DNA of 25,767 nt. It comes from CAYSNP01 sp050945855. Lineage in GTDB: Bacteria; Bacillota; Clostridia; Christensenellales; DTU072. Shown one piece after another: positions 15,693-22,497 of this stretch. The position numbers were made by a program, and so were the translations under genes. Below the pieces are notes generated by a model. That model was not told the DNA's origin, ran no database searches, and was given only the letters and a program-made list of their open reading frames with translations. The stretch's first letter is position 1. Each line of letters opens with the position of its first letter. The stretch is taken from positions 1 through 25,767 of the forward strand of contig JBMNTS010000017.1 in NCBI GenBank assembly GCA_050945855.1. Reading direction: 5' to 3'.

Positions 15693-16232
15693 ATGCGTAT
15701 AGAATTCGTTAATAAAAACTATAAGCTAAGCAGCAAATTAAAAGAGTTAATCGAGAAAAAGATTGCGCGATTTGATAAGTATTTCAAAAACGACGCCAAA
15801 GCAAAAGTAGTCCTGTCCGAGGTGGGACACGACAAGTACACCATGGAGGTGACGATAGACTTTGACTCAACCAAGGTAAGGAGCGAGGTAACCTCGGACA
15901 ATATGTATGATAATATTGATTTAGTCCTGCCGAAAATCGAAAATCAGATAAGAAAAGGGCGCAACCGCATAAGAGGCAAGCTTAACGCCGCCTTGGAGAC
16001 GGACGGCGACGCGCTCTACGAGATAAATAACGAGATCGCGGAAGCGCCCAAAGGCAAAATAGTCAGAATGAAAAAATTTGAGCTTTCCGTCATCTCTCCG
16101 GAGGACGCCACACTGGAAATGGAGCTGTTGGGGCATACCTTTTACGTTTTCTTAAACGGGGAAACGGGCAAAGTGGCGGTAGTCTACAAAAGGGACAACG
16201 GCGATTACGGTCTGCTGGAACCCGAATATTAA
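15693..16232 (+). CDS. hpf: Ribosome hibernation promoting factor, long form
   Basis: The 179-residue protein pairs 70S ribosomes into inactive 100S dimers in slow growth. The N-terminal domain (about 1-100) is the ribosome-binding HPF/YfiA fold. A linker is followed by the C-terminal dimerisation domain (about 123-179), containing RMKKFELSVISPEDA and HTFYVFLN, as in the long forms of Firmicutes. The start ATG has GGGAGG upstream and lies 4 nt after clpC, so the two are likely co-expressed. A strong terminator closes the run. Confidence 0.95.
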   Translation: MRIEFVNKNYKLSSKLKELIEKKIARFDKYFKNDAKAKVVLSEVGHDKYTMEVTIDFDSTKVRSEVTSDNMYDNIDLVLPKIENQIRKGRNRIRGKLNAALETDGDALYEINNEIAEAPKGKIVRMKKFELSVISPEDATLEMELLGHTFYVFLNGETGKVAVVYKRDNGDYGLLEPEY

Positions 16233-16256
16233 TCCCTTTACGCAAGTTAATTCTGC

Positions 16257-16286
16257 AAACGGCAGCCCGGCGGCTGCCGTTTTTTT
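16257..16286 (+). terminator. Strong intrinsic terminator after hpf
   Basis: An 11-bp perfect stem (AAACGGCAGCC at 16257-16267 with GGCTGCCGTTT at 16272-16282) with a CGGC loop is followed by a run of seven T. It ends the radC/galU/clpC/hpf unit. Confidence 0.92.
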
Positions 16287-16313
16287 GGAAAAAAGCGCTA
16301 TTTGTCATTATGC

Positions 16314-16342
16314 TGGACATATCGGTAAAATAAGAGTATAAT
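16314..16342 (+). promoter_or_regulatory. Promoter of the sugar isomerase-pgi unit
   Basis: TGGACA (16314-16319) and a perfect TATAAT (16337-16342) are 17 nt apart. The start near 16349 falls at the AGGAG ribosome site, so the leader is only about 9 nt. Confidence 0.8.
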
Positions 16343-16357
16343 AATTTCAGGAGTATT

Positions 16358-17161
16358 ATGGAAATAGGCATATCCACTGCATCTTTTTTTACTAAGGAAA
16401 GCACCGAGGGCGCGTTGCCCGTCATCGAGAAAATCGGAGCCAAAACCTGTGAGGTTTTTTTATCCACTTTCAGCGAGTATACCCCGTCCTATGTGGAAAC
16501 GGTGGCAAAAAACAAGGGTGATATTCAGGTTTATTCCATTCATACTCTCAATCAGCAATTCGAGCCCGAGCTTTTCAATCCGGTAAAAAAGACAAGAGAG
16601 GACTGCGAATTCTTTTTTAAGCAGGCGGCTTACGGCGCAAAAGTGCTGGGCGCCAAGTATTATACCTTTCACGGTCCGGGCAGGATAAAAAGAATCCCTT
16701 ACAATATTGACTTTGCCTCCTTCGGCGCGCGGCTGGCGCAATTGGACGAAATGCTGCAGGAGTACGGCGGCGGATGCAGGCTGACTTACGAAAACGTGCA
16801 TTGGGCGTTTTTCAATTACCCCGAATTTTTTACCTTATTAAGACGGCAGGTGGAAATTAAGGCGTGTCTGGACATCAAACAGGCTATGCAGAGCAAGATA
16901 AGCTATTTTGATTATCTGGACGCCATAGGCGCGGACCTTGCCAACGTGCATTTATGCGACTTCTATGATGACGGCTCTTTGTGCCTTCCCGGTCGGGGCA
17001 GCGTGGACTTTGTGCAATTATTCAGACGCCTGGGTGAGGCAGGGTACAGCGGTCCGCTGATGATAGAGGTTTACGCGAATAATTTTAAAGAATACAGCGA
17101 AATTAAAGAATGCTTTGATTATTTAACAGACTGCCTTTACAGAGCGGTCAACGGAGGATAA
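16358..17161 (+). CDS. Sugar phosphate isomerase/epimerase-like TIM-barrel protein
   Basis: The 267-residue protein has the xylose isomerase-like (AP endonuclease 2) TIM-barrel fold. Candidate metal and substrate residues sit at the expected strand ends: H62 (SIHT), H105 (FHGPG), E145 (TYENVHW), D172 (CLDIKQA), H198 (NVHLCDF) and E237 (MIEVYA). The family includes sugar epimerases, hydroxypyruvate isomerases, inosose enzymes and endonuclease IV. The lack of the endonuclease IV signatures and the position 4 nt before pgi favour a sugar role, but the substrate is unknown. AGGAG precedes the ATG. Confidence 0.8.
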   Translation: MEIGISTASFFTKESTEGALPVIEKIGAKTCEVFLSTFSEYTPSYVETVAKNKGDIQVYSIHTLNQQFEPELFNPVKKTREDCEFFFKQAAYGAKVLGAKYYTFHGPGRIKRIPYNIDFASFGARLAQLDEMLQEYGGGCRLTYENVHWAFFNYPEFFTLLRRQVEIKACLDIKQAMQSKISYFDYLDAIGADLANVHLCDFYDDGSLCLPGRGSVDFVQLFRRLGEAGYSGPLMIEVYANNFKEYSEIKECFDYLTDCLYRAVNGG

Positions 17162-17165
17162 GTAT

Positions 17166-18572
17166 ATGGCTGTGCAACCTATCAGATTTGACTACAACAA
17201 TATGACTTCTGATGCCTTAGGCTCACGCGGTTTCGGGGAGGGGCAGATTAAAGAGGCTTTCAAACTTTCCAAAACCGCCCACGCCAAAGTCGAGGCGGAG
17301 CGCGGACAGGGGATGCGCGGATGGATGAATATAACGCCGCCCGACGACGAGACGGTTTCGGAAATACTCTCTACGGCCAAAGAGATACGCAAGAAATTTG
17401 ATTACTTCGTTGTCCTGGGCATCGGAGGCAGCGCCCTTGGACCGCTGGCGGCTTTTCAGGCTTTATGCCATTTCAGGCACAACGAGCTTCCCAAAAGCAA
17501 GCGCAAGGCTCCCAAATTCTATGTTGAGGAAAATGTTGACCCCGAGCGGATGACATCGCTTTTTGACGTAATAGACCTTAAAAAAACTATGTTCAACGTC
17601 GTCTCAAAGTCCGGCTCCACGTCGGAAACGATGTCGCAGTATCTTATTATAGCGGACGCTCTTAAAAAAAGACTGGGGGACAAGGCGCGCGAGCATATTA
17701 TCGTCACCACGAGCAAGACCTCCGGCAGCCTGATTAAGATAGCTGAAAAAGAAGGGTTTAAGGCTTTTTATATTCCGGACGGAGTAGGGGGCAGATTCAG
17801 CCAATTTTCCCCGGTAGGGCTGCTGCCTGCGGCGGTGCTGCGCATAGACATCAAAAGCTTTTTACGCGGCGCGATATATATGGATAAAAAATGCGGAAAG
17901 GCGGACCCCCGCAAAAATCCCGCCCTTGCCGGTGCGGCGTTGTCATATCTTTCCATGCAAACGGGTAAAAATATTAGTGTGATTATGCCTTACGCGGACA
18001 GCCTGCGGCTGGTGGGCGACTGGTATTGCCAATTGTGGGCGGAAAGTCTGGGCAAGGCGGTCAACCTTAAAGGAGAAACGGTCAACGCGGGGCAGACCCC
18101 CGTGGGAGCGCTGGGCGTGACAGACCAGCACAGTCAGGTTCAGCTGTACACCGAAGGCCCCTTCGACAAGGTGCTCACTTTTATCGAAGTGGAAAATTAC
18201 CGCAGCAAGGTGCGGATAAGCGACGGGCTGGAGGATGTGGCGTCCGTAAACTTCCTTTGCGGACACACTCTTAACGAATTGATTAAGGCGGAGCTTTACG
18301 CTACCGAATACGCGCTTGCCAAAAACGGCAGATTGAATTGCAAAATCATTCTTCCCGAGGTCAACGCGCATACTCTGGGGCAGCTGTTAATGATGTTTAT
18401 GCTGCAGACCGCGTATGCCGGGGCAATGCTGGGCATAGACGCTTTCAACCAGCCCGGAGTGGAAGAGGGCAAAAACGCGGCTTACGCTCTGCTGGGCAGG
18501 CCGGGTTACGAGCAAAAGGCGGCTGAACTTGCCTCCGCTCCCCCAAAGCAGAGTAAATATATAATCGAATAA
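17166..18572 (+). CDS. pgi: Glucose-6-phosphate isomerase
   Basis: The 468-residue enzyme interconverts glucose-6-phosphate and fructose-6-phosphate in glycolysis. The first sugar-phosphate-binding (SIS) domain has VLGIGGSALGP (83-93) and VSKSGSTSET (about 146-155). GGRFSQFSPVG (about 208-218) is the family signature, followed by LWAESLGK and the TDQHSQVQLYTEGP motif with the active-site histidine. A lysine-containing EEGKNAAYALLG closes the site. Length is that of the Firmicutes type. It lies 4 nt after the isomerase-like gene and 32 nt before the nuclease gene, so it probably shares their transcript. Confidence 0.96.
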   Translation: MAVQPIRFDYNNMTSDALGSRGFGEGQIKEAFKLSKTAHAKVEAERGQGMRGWMNITPPDDETVSEILSTAKEIRKKFDYFVVLGIGGSALGPLAAFQALCHFRHNELPKSKRKAPKFYVEENVDPERMTSLFDVIDLKKTMFNVVSKSGSTSETMSQYLIIADALKKRLGDKAREHIIVTTSKTSGSLIKIAEKEGFKAFYIPDGVGGRFSQFSPVGLLPAAVLRIDIKSFLRGAIYMDKKCGKADPRKNPALAGAALSYLSMQTGKNISVIMPYADSLRLVGDWYCQLWAESLGKAVNLKGETVNAGQTPVGALGVTDQHSQVQLYTEGPFDKVLTFIEVENYRSKVRISDGLEDVASVNFLCGHTLNELIKAELYATEYALAKNGRLNCKIILPEVNAHTLGQLLMMFMLQTAYAGAMLGIDAFNQPGVEEGKNAAYALLGRPGYEQKAAELASAPPKQSKYIIE

Positions 18573-18604
18573 ATAAAAAATAAAATTAAAACACACGGAG
18601 GGTT

Positions 18605-19513
18605 ATGGAAACAAAAAAACGCGAATTCCCCATGCCGAAGAAAGAAGATATCGAGCATGCTATCCGCGCAATATTAGAGAACAAAAAGCTGACAAGGCAA
18701 AACCTGATAATAGAGTGCTGCAAAAAGCTGGGACTGAACGCGGAGGAAATGAAAAACCGCGCGCCGGACTCTAAGTTTACGGCGTACAAAAGCATTATCG
18801 GGACGGTAATCAACGACTTTGAAAACAGCGAAACGGTAACGGTGACCGATAATTATTACACCGTTGCCAAACCAATAACAAAAACGGAAAAGAGCGCTCT
18901 CGCCGCCAAGGTTTATCCGCAAAAACGGGGCAACAAGGATTACAAAGTGTCTTTCAAGGAGATAACCAATGACGCTTACAGACTTTATGACGAATTGGTA
19001 AGCGAAACGGAAAAACTTAAAGAGAGGTACTTAAAAGAGCTTAAAGATACCATTAACAGATATTTTGCGGTAAGCTCTTCCGAATTCTTTGAGGAGGCGT
19101 GCGTCAATCTTATCTGCAAGATTTTTAATGTGGACCCCGCCTTCGGCATGGTGCTGGGCGGCTCCGACGACGGAGGCATAGACGGAGTGGTGCGCATTGT
19201 GGACGAGCTGGGCTTTGAAAAGGAGATAATATATATTCAAAGCAAATGCCGCAAAGCGCTTAACAAAATGACTTCCGCCACCGAAGTGCGTCAGTTTTAC
19301 GGGGCAATTCAATATAAGAAGGCAAGAAAGGCCATAGTAATGACCAACGCCAGATTCCATCATCTCGCGCTCCAGGAGGTTGAGGGAGCAAAAGATATCG
19401 TGCTTATCGACGGAAACAGGCTTGCAGAGCTTATGATTGAGCATAAATTCGGCGTAAAGGAAAAGAACGGATTGCCTGTGATTGACCAAAAATTCTTCCC
19501 TAAATTGGATTAA
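18605..19513 (+). CDS. Mrr-type restriction endonuclease-like protein
   Basis: The 302-residue protein has a predicted winged-helix-like N-terminus (about 14-90), which would bind DNA. A short helical linker is followed by an Mrr_cat nuclease domain (about 155-285). The catalytic pattern is GGSDDGGIDG with D193, then YIQSK with Q212 and K214, the Mrr variant of PD-(D/E)xK. The downstream marks EVRQFYGAI, AIVMTNARF and IVLIDGNRLAELM also fit. Relatives cut DNA, often modified DNA, as type IV restriction enzymes. No methyltransferase is present, which fits type IV. GGAGG (18597-18601) precedes the ATG. Codon use looks like the neighbours. Activity and target are not known. Confidence 0.85.
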   Translation: METKKREFPMPKKEDIEHAIRAILENKKLTRQNLIIECCKKLGLNAEEMKNRAPDSKFTAYKSIIGTVINDFENSETVTVTDNYYTVAKPITKTEKSALAAKVYPQKRGNKDYKVSFKEITNDAYRLYDELVSETEKLKERYLKELKDTINRYFAVSSSEFFEEACVNLICKIFNVDPAFGMVLGGSDDGGIDGVVRIVDELGFEKEIIYIQSKCRKALNKMTSATEVRQFYGAIQYKKARKAIVMTNARFHHLALQEVEGAKDIVLIDGNRLAELMIEHKFGVKEKNGLPVIDQKFFPKLD

Positions 19514-19535
19514 TAAGGTGTAATCCGGATTTTTT
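19505..19535 (+). terminator. Terminator overlapping the end of the nuclease gene
   Basis: GGATTA (19507-19512), which contains the TAA stop, pairs with TAATCC (19521-19526). After a GG, a run of six T ends at 19535. This would separate the pgi unit from rpsO. Confidence 0.5.
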
Positions 19536-19577
19536 GGAAAATAATCTGAATACATAGGGCAAACAGGCGCAAATCAG

Positions 19578-19606
19578 TTTACATAAATTCCCGATTATGT
19601 TATATT
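19578..19606 (+). promoter_or_regulatory. Promoter of rpsO
   Basis: TTTACA (19578-19583) and TATATT (19601-19606) are 17 nt apart. A second TTTACAT copy lies just behind it at 19608-19614. The start near 19613 gives an ~82-nt leader. Confidence 0.75.
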
Positions 19607-19612
19607 GTTTAC

Positions 19613-19694
19613 ATACCTTAAACAAGGATTGCGAAAATCCGAAATTCTTTTCTTTGTTTACGGCTTATTAAATTATTCATCGGAGGAGGTAAAA
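19613..19694 (+). promoter_or_regulatory. Structured leader of rpsO, possible S15 autoregulatory site
   Basis: An outer stem (TAAACAA at 19619-19625 with TTGTTTA at 19654-19660) encloses an inner hairpin (GGATT at 19626-19630 with AATCC at 19636-19640, loop GCGAA). The ribosome site GGAGGAGG follows at about 19682-19689. Ribosomal protein S15 represses its own mRNA through leader RNA in several bacteria by different structures. Whether this one binds S15 is inference. Confidence 0.4.
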
Positions 19695-19973
19695 ATGGAT
19701 AATGATCAAAAAATAAAAGAGCAAAAAAAAGAGACAATCAAAAAGTTTGCGCGCAGTGAAGGCGATACCGGCAGCCCGGAAGTGCAAATCGCGCTTTTGA
19801 CTGACAGAATCAAGCACTTGACGGAGCATCTGGAGTATCATAAAAAAGACCACCACAGCAGGCGCGGGCTTTTAAAAATGGTCGGACAGAGAAGAAGTTT
19901 GCTTGCCTACCTTAAGGACAGGGACATTGAGCGTTACAGGGCTTTAATCAACGAGTTAGGCTTAAGGAAATAA
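19695..19973 (+). CDS. rpsO: 30S ribosomal protein S15
   Basis: The 92-residue protein binds the central domain of 16S rRNA early in 30S assembly. The family core is clear: FARSEGDTGSPEVQIALLT (about 18-36), then the H-x-KDHHSRRGL segment and YLKDRDIERYRALI. The start at 19695 has GGAGGAGG 5 nt upstream and gives the normal length; the frame is open 90 nt further left to an ATG at 19605 but that has no ribosome site and no homologous sequence. It is followed by a terminator and then pnp, a very common order. Confidence 0.97.
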   Translation: MDNDQKIKEQKKETIKKFARSEGDTGSPEVQIALLTDRIKHLTEHLEYHKKDHHSRRGLLKMVGQRRSLLAYLKDRDIERYRALINELGLRK

Positions 19974-20006
19974 TGATAATAGGAATTGAGTTCGTTTTGT
20001 TTTACT

Positions 20007-20050
20007 AAAAAAGTGGGCTGTATCATTTAGTATGGGCAGCCTTCTTTTTT
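20007..20050 (+). terminator. Intrinsic terminator between rpsO and pnp
   Basis: An A-run plus GTGGGCTG (20007-20020) pairs with CAGCCTTC plus a T-run (20037-20050), with one T-T mismatch and a 16-nt loop. The six terminal T give a typical stop. Confidence 0.8.
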
Positions 20051-20121
20051 GAACGGTATAAAAACTCTCGGGCAGACTATAAATTAGATTAGTTATTCAG
20101 GTAATTAAAATATATTAAAAA

Positions 20122-20137
20122 CCGGGCATGAGCCCGG
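20122..20137 (+). promoter_or_regulatory. Hairpin touching the pnp ribosome binding site
   Basis: CCGGGC (20122-20127) and GCCCGG (20132-20137) form a perfect 6-bp GC stem around ATGA. It ends 2 nt before AGGAGGT (20139-20145). Such a stable stem beside the ribosome site may influence translation or act as a processing site. In E. coli, pnp mRNA is autoregulated through its leader, but the structure there is different. Confidence 0.5.
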
Positions 20138-20148
20138 CAGGAGGTAAC

Positions 20149-22227
20149 ATGAAAGAAAGTAGAATTTTCGAAACGGTAATCGGAGGAAGGCGCGTGAGCG
20201 CGGAAATGGGAGGGTATGCGTCGCAAACCAACGGTCATTGCATAGTCAGATGCGGCGATACCGTAGTAATGGTTAATGTGACAATGGCAAAAAGTCCCAG
20301 AGACGGAGTGGATTACTTCCCCTTAGGCGTGGATTTTGAAGAAAAGATGTACGCTATAGGCAAGATACCCGGCGGTTTTCGCAAAAGAGAAGGTCGCCCC
20401 AGCGATAAGGCGATATTGACCTCAAGGCTAATTGACAGACCTCTAAGGCCGCTTTTCCCCAAAGGAATGTACAACGACGTGTCCCTTGTGGCGACAACGC
20501 TGAGCGTTGACCCCGAGATTCCCCCCGAAGTATTTGCGATGATAGGCAGTTCTATCGCGCTGTGTACTTCGGACATACCTTTTAACGGACCTACCGGCTC
20601 CGTGGTGGTGGGTTTCGCAGACGGGAGATATATCATTAATCCCAACAGCGAGGAAAGAGAAAAAAGCAAGCTGCATCTGACGCTGAGCGGCACGGCGGAC
20701 GCCATTCTGATGGTAGAGGCGGGCGCCAACGAAGCCAGCGAGGAGGAAATCCTGGGCGCGATAATGTTCGGTCATGAAGAAATCAAAAAGATAGTGGCGT
20801 GGGTAAACGAAATTACGCAGGAAATGGGCAAGCCCAAGGCGCAGATTAAACTTTTTATACCCGAGGAAAGCATCGCGCAAGCGGTCAGAGAATACGCTCA
20901 GGAAAAAATAGAATACATTTACAGCACTTTTGACAGAGCGGAAAGAGAAGCTAGGGAAGATGCCGCGGACGAGGAAATAAAAGCGCATTTTGCGGAAATT
21001 TATCCGGATAACGAAAAGGATGTGGCGGACGCTTTATACGCTTTGAAAAAAGAATATGTGAGAAACAGGATTAGCGCGGACGGAGTCCGTCCGGACGGCA
21101 GAGGCTTAAAGGATATCCGCGAGATATGGTGCGAGGCGGGTATTTTCCCCAGAGTACACGGCTCCGGCGTTTTCACCAGAGGACAGACGCAGGCTATGAC
21201 CCTTTGTACCTTAGGCACGCTCAGCGAAGTTCAAAAGCTGGAAAGCCTGGACGAAATCGAGTTCAAGCGTTATATGCATCACTATAATTTTCCGCCTTAT
21301 TCTACCGGCGAAGCAAAGCCCCTGCGCTTTACGGGCAGGAGAGAAATAGGGCACGGCGCGCTTGCGGAAAGGGCGCTGGAACCCGTTCTTCCCAATGAAG
21401 AGAGCTTCCCTTACGCTATCCGCACGGTCAGTGAAATAGTGTCCAGCAACGGCAGCACTTCGCAAGCCAGCATCTGCGGCTCCACCTTGTCTTTGATGGA
21501 CGCCGGCGTACCCATCAAGGCGCCCGTCGCGGGCATCGCGATGGGGCTTATCAAAGATGCAAGCGGCAAGGTATCCGTGCTGAGCGACATTCAGGGGCTG
21601 GAAGACTTTTTCGGCGATATGGACTTTAAGGTAGCGGGCACCGCGGAAGGCATCACCGCTATCCAGATGGATATTAAAATCAACGGCATAGACCGCAAAA
21701 TTTTGGAAACTGCGTTGGAGCAGGCAAGAGTGGGCAGACTGTATATTCTGAATATAATGTCCAAAACACTGGCTGCTCCCCGTCCCGAGCTTTCTCCCTA
21801 CGCGCCCAAAATTACCAGCTTTACCATTTCCAAGGATAAGATTAAGGACGTTATCGGCACCGGCGGCAAGGTAATCAATAAGATTATCGAACAAACCGGG
21901 GTCAAAATCGACATTAACGACGACGGTCTGGTGTTTATCTCATCCACCGACTTAAAGATGATAGAAAAGGCGGAGGCAATCATAAAATCCATCGTTATCG
22001 ACCCCGTAGCGGGCGACGAATTCGAAGGCGAGGTAAAGCGCATACTGGACTTCGGAGCATTCGTGGAAATTTCCCCCGGCAGAGAGGGTATGGTGCATAT
22101 CTCCAAGTTGTCCAAGGACAGGGTGGAGAAGGTTACCGACGTGGTCAATATCGGCGATTGGGTAAAAGTCAAAGTCATAAAAATAGACGAGAAGGGAAGG
22201 ATAGACTTGCGCTTAATAAGCAAATAA
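20149..22227 (+). CDS. pnp: Polyribonucleotide nucleotidyltransferase (PNPase)
   Basis: The 692-residue 3'-to-5' phosphorolytic exoribonuclease degrades mRNA. It has two RNase PH domains around a helical linker. The active-site part is SDIQGLEDFFGDMDFK (about 479-494) with the conserved aspartates. A KH domain follows (about 552-610, loop IGTGGK) and an S1 domain (about 620-690), after which the protein ends directly without the long tail of some relatives. ATG at 20149 is chosen because AGGAGGT is just upstream. An in-frame ATG at 20128 lies in the loop of the leader hairpin and lacks a ribosome site. Confidence 0.97.
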   Translation: MKESRIFETVIGGRRVSAEMGGYASQTNGHCIVRCGDTVVMVNVTMAKSPRDGVDYFPLGVDFEEKMYAIGKIPGGFRKREGRPSDKAILTSRLIDRPLRPLFPKGMYNDVSLVATTLSVDPEIPPEVFAMIGSSIALCTSDIPFNGPTGSVVVGFADGRYIINPNSEEREKSKLHLTLSGTADAILMVEAGANEASEEEILGAIMFGHEEIKKIVAWVNEITQEMGKPKAQIKLFIPEESIAQAVREYAQEKIEYIYSTFDRAEREAREDAADEEIKAHFAEIYPDNEKDVADALYALKKEYVRNRISADGVRPDGRGLKDIREIWCEAGIFPRVHGSGVFTRGQTQAMTLCTLGTLSEVQKLESLDEIEFKRYMHHYNFPPYSTGEAKPLRFTGRREIGHGALAERALEPVLPNEESFPYAIRTVSEIVSSNGSTSQASICGSTLSLMDAGVPIKAPVAGIAMGLIKDASGKVSVLSDIQGLEDFFGDMDFKVAGTAEGITAIQMDIKINGIDRKILETALEQARVGRLYILNIMSKTLAAPRPELSPYAPKITSFTISKDKIKDVIGTGGKVINKIIEQTGVKIDINDDGLVFISSTDLKMIEKAEAIIKSIVIDPVAGDEFEGEVKRILDFGAFVEISPGREGMVHISKLSKDRVEKVTDVVNIGDWVKVKVIKIDEKGRIDLRLISK

Positions 22228-22260
22228 TTTTCCCCTCCGATAAATTTTTAGTAAAATTAA

Positions 22261-22294
22261 CAAAACGGGCAGAACTTTTGCCCGTTTTGCTTTT
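22261..22294 (+). terminator. Intrinsic terminator after pnp
   Basis: CAAAACGGGCA (22261-22271) pairs with TGCCCGTTTTG (22279-22289), an 11-bp stem with a 7-nt loop, followed by CTTTTG. The T-run is partly within the stem. Confidence 0.85.
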
Positions 22295-22395
22295 GCGATT
22301 TGGGCATATTATTATCCCATTTTTAACGATATTACCGTTTTTCCCAAAACTCTTGTTAATTACGGTTATACGCCTATATAAAAATATATTCAATG

Positions 22396-22424
22396 TTGAC
22401 AAAACCCATATATTGTTATATTAT
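22396..22424 (+). promoter_or_regulatory. Promoter of the surface protein gene
   Basis: A perfect TTGACA (22396-22401) and TATTAT (22419-22424) are 17 nt apart, the best -35 box in the window. The start near 22431 leaves a leader of about 67 nt. The stretch 22295-22395 upstream shows no gene. Confidence 0.85.
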
Positions 22425-22440
22425 ATATGTATAAAGGACT

Positions 22441-22489
22441 ACTGTTGCCAAAGCAATAGTTCTTATAGATTATTCACGTCTATAAGGAG
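22441..22489 (+). promoter_or_regulatory. Two tandem hairpins in the surface protein leader
   Basis: Hairpin 1 pairs 22441-22448 with 22453-22460 (8 bp, one G-U, loop CAAA). Hairpin 2 pairs TTATAGA (22463-22469) with TCTATAA (22479-22485), a perfect 7-bp stem with a 9-nt loop. The right arm of hairpin 2 shares its last bases with the ribosome site AAGGAG (22484-22489). This is a candidate for translational control or mRNA protection. Confidence 0.5.
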
Positions 22490-22497
22490 TTATTTTT

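Noticed and set aside
19605..19694. N-terminal extension of S15
   Set aside because: The added residues do not match S15 and the segment is the mRNA leader. A strong ribosome site precedes 19695.
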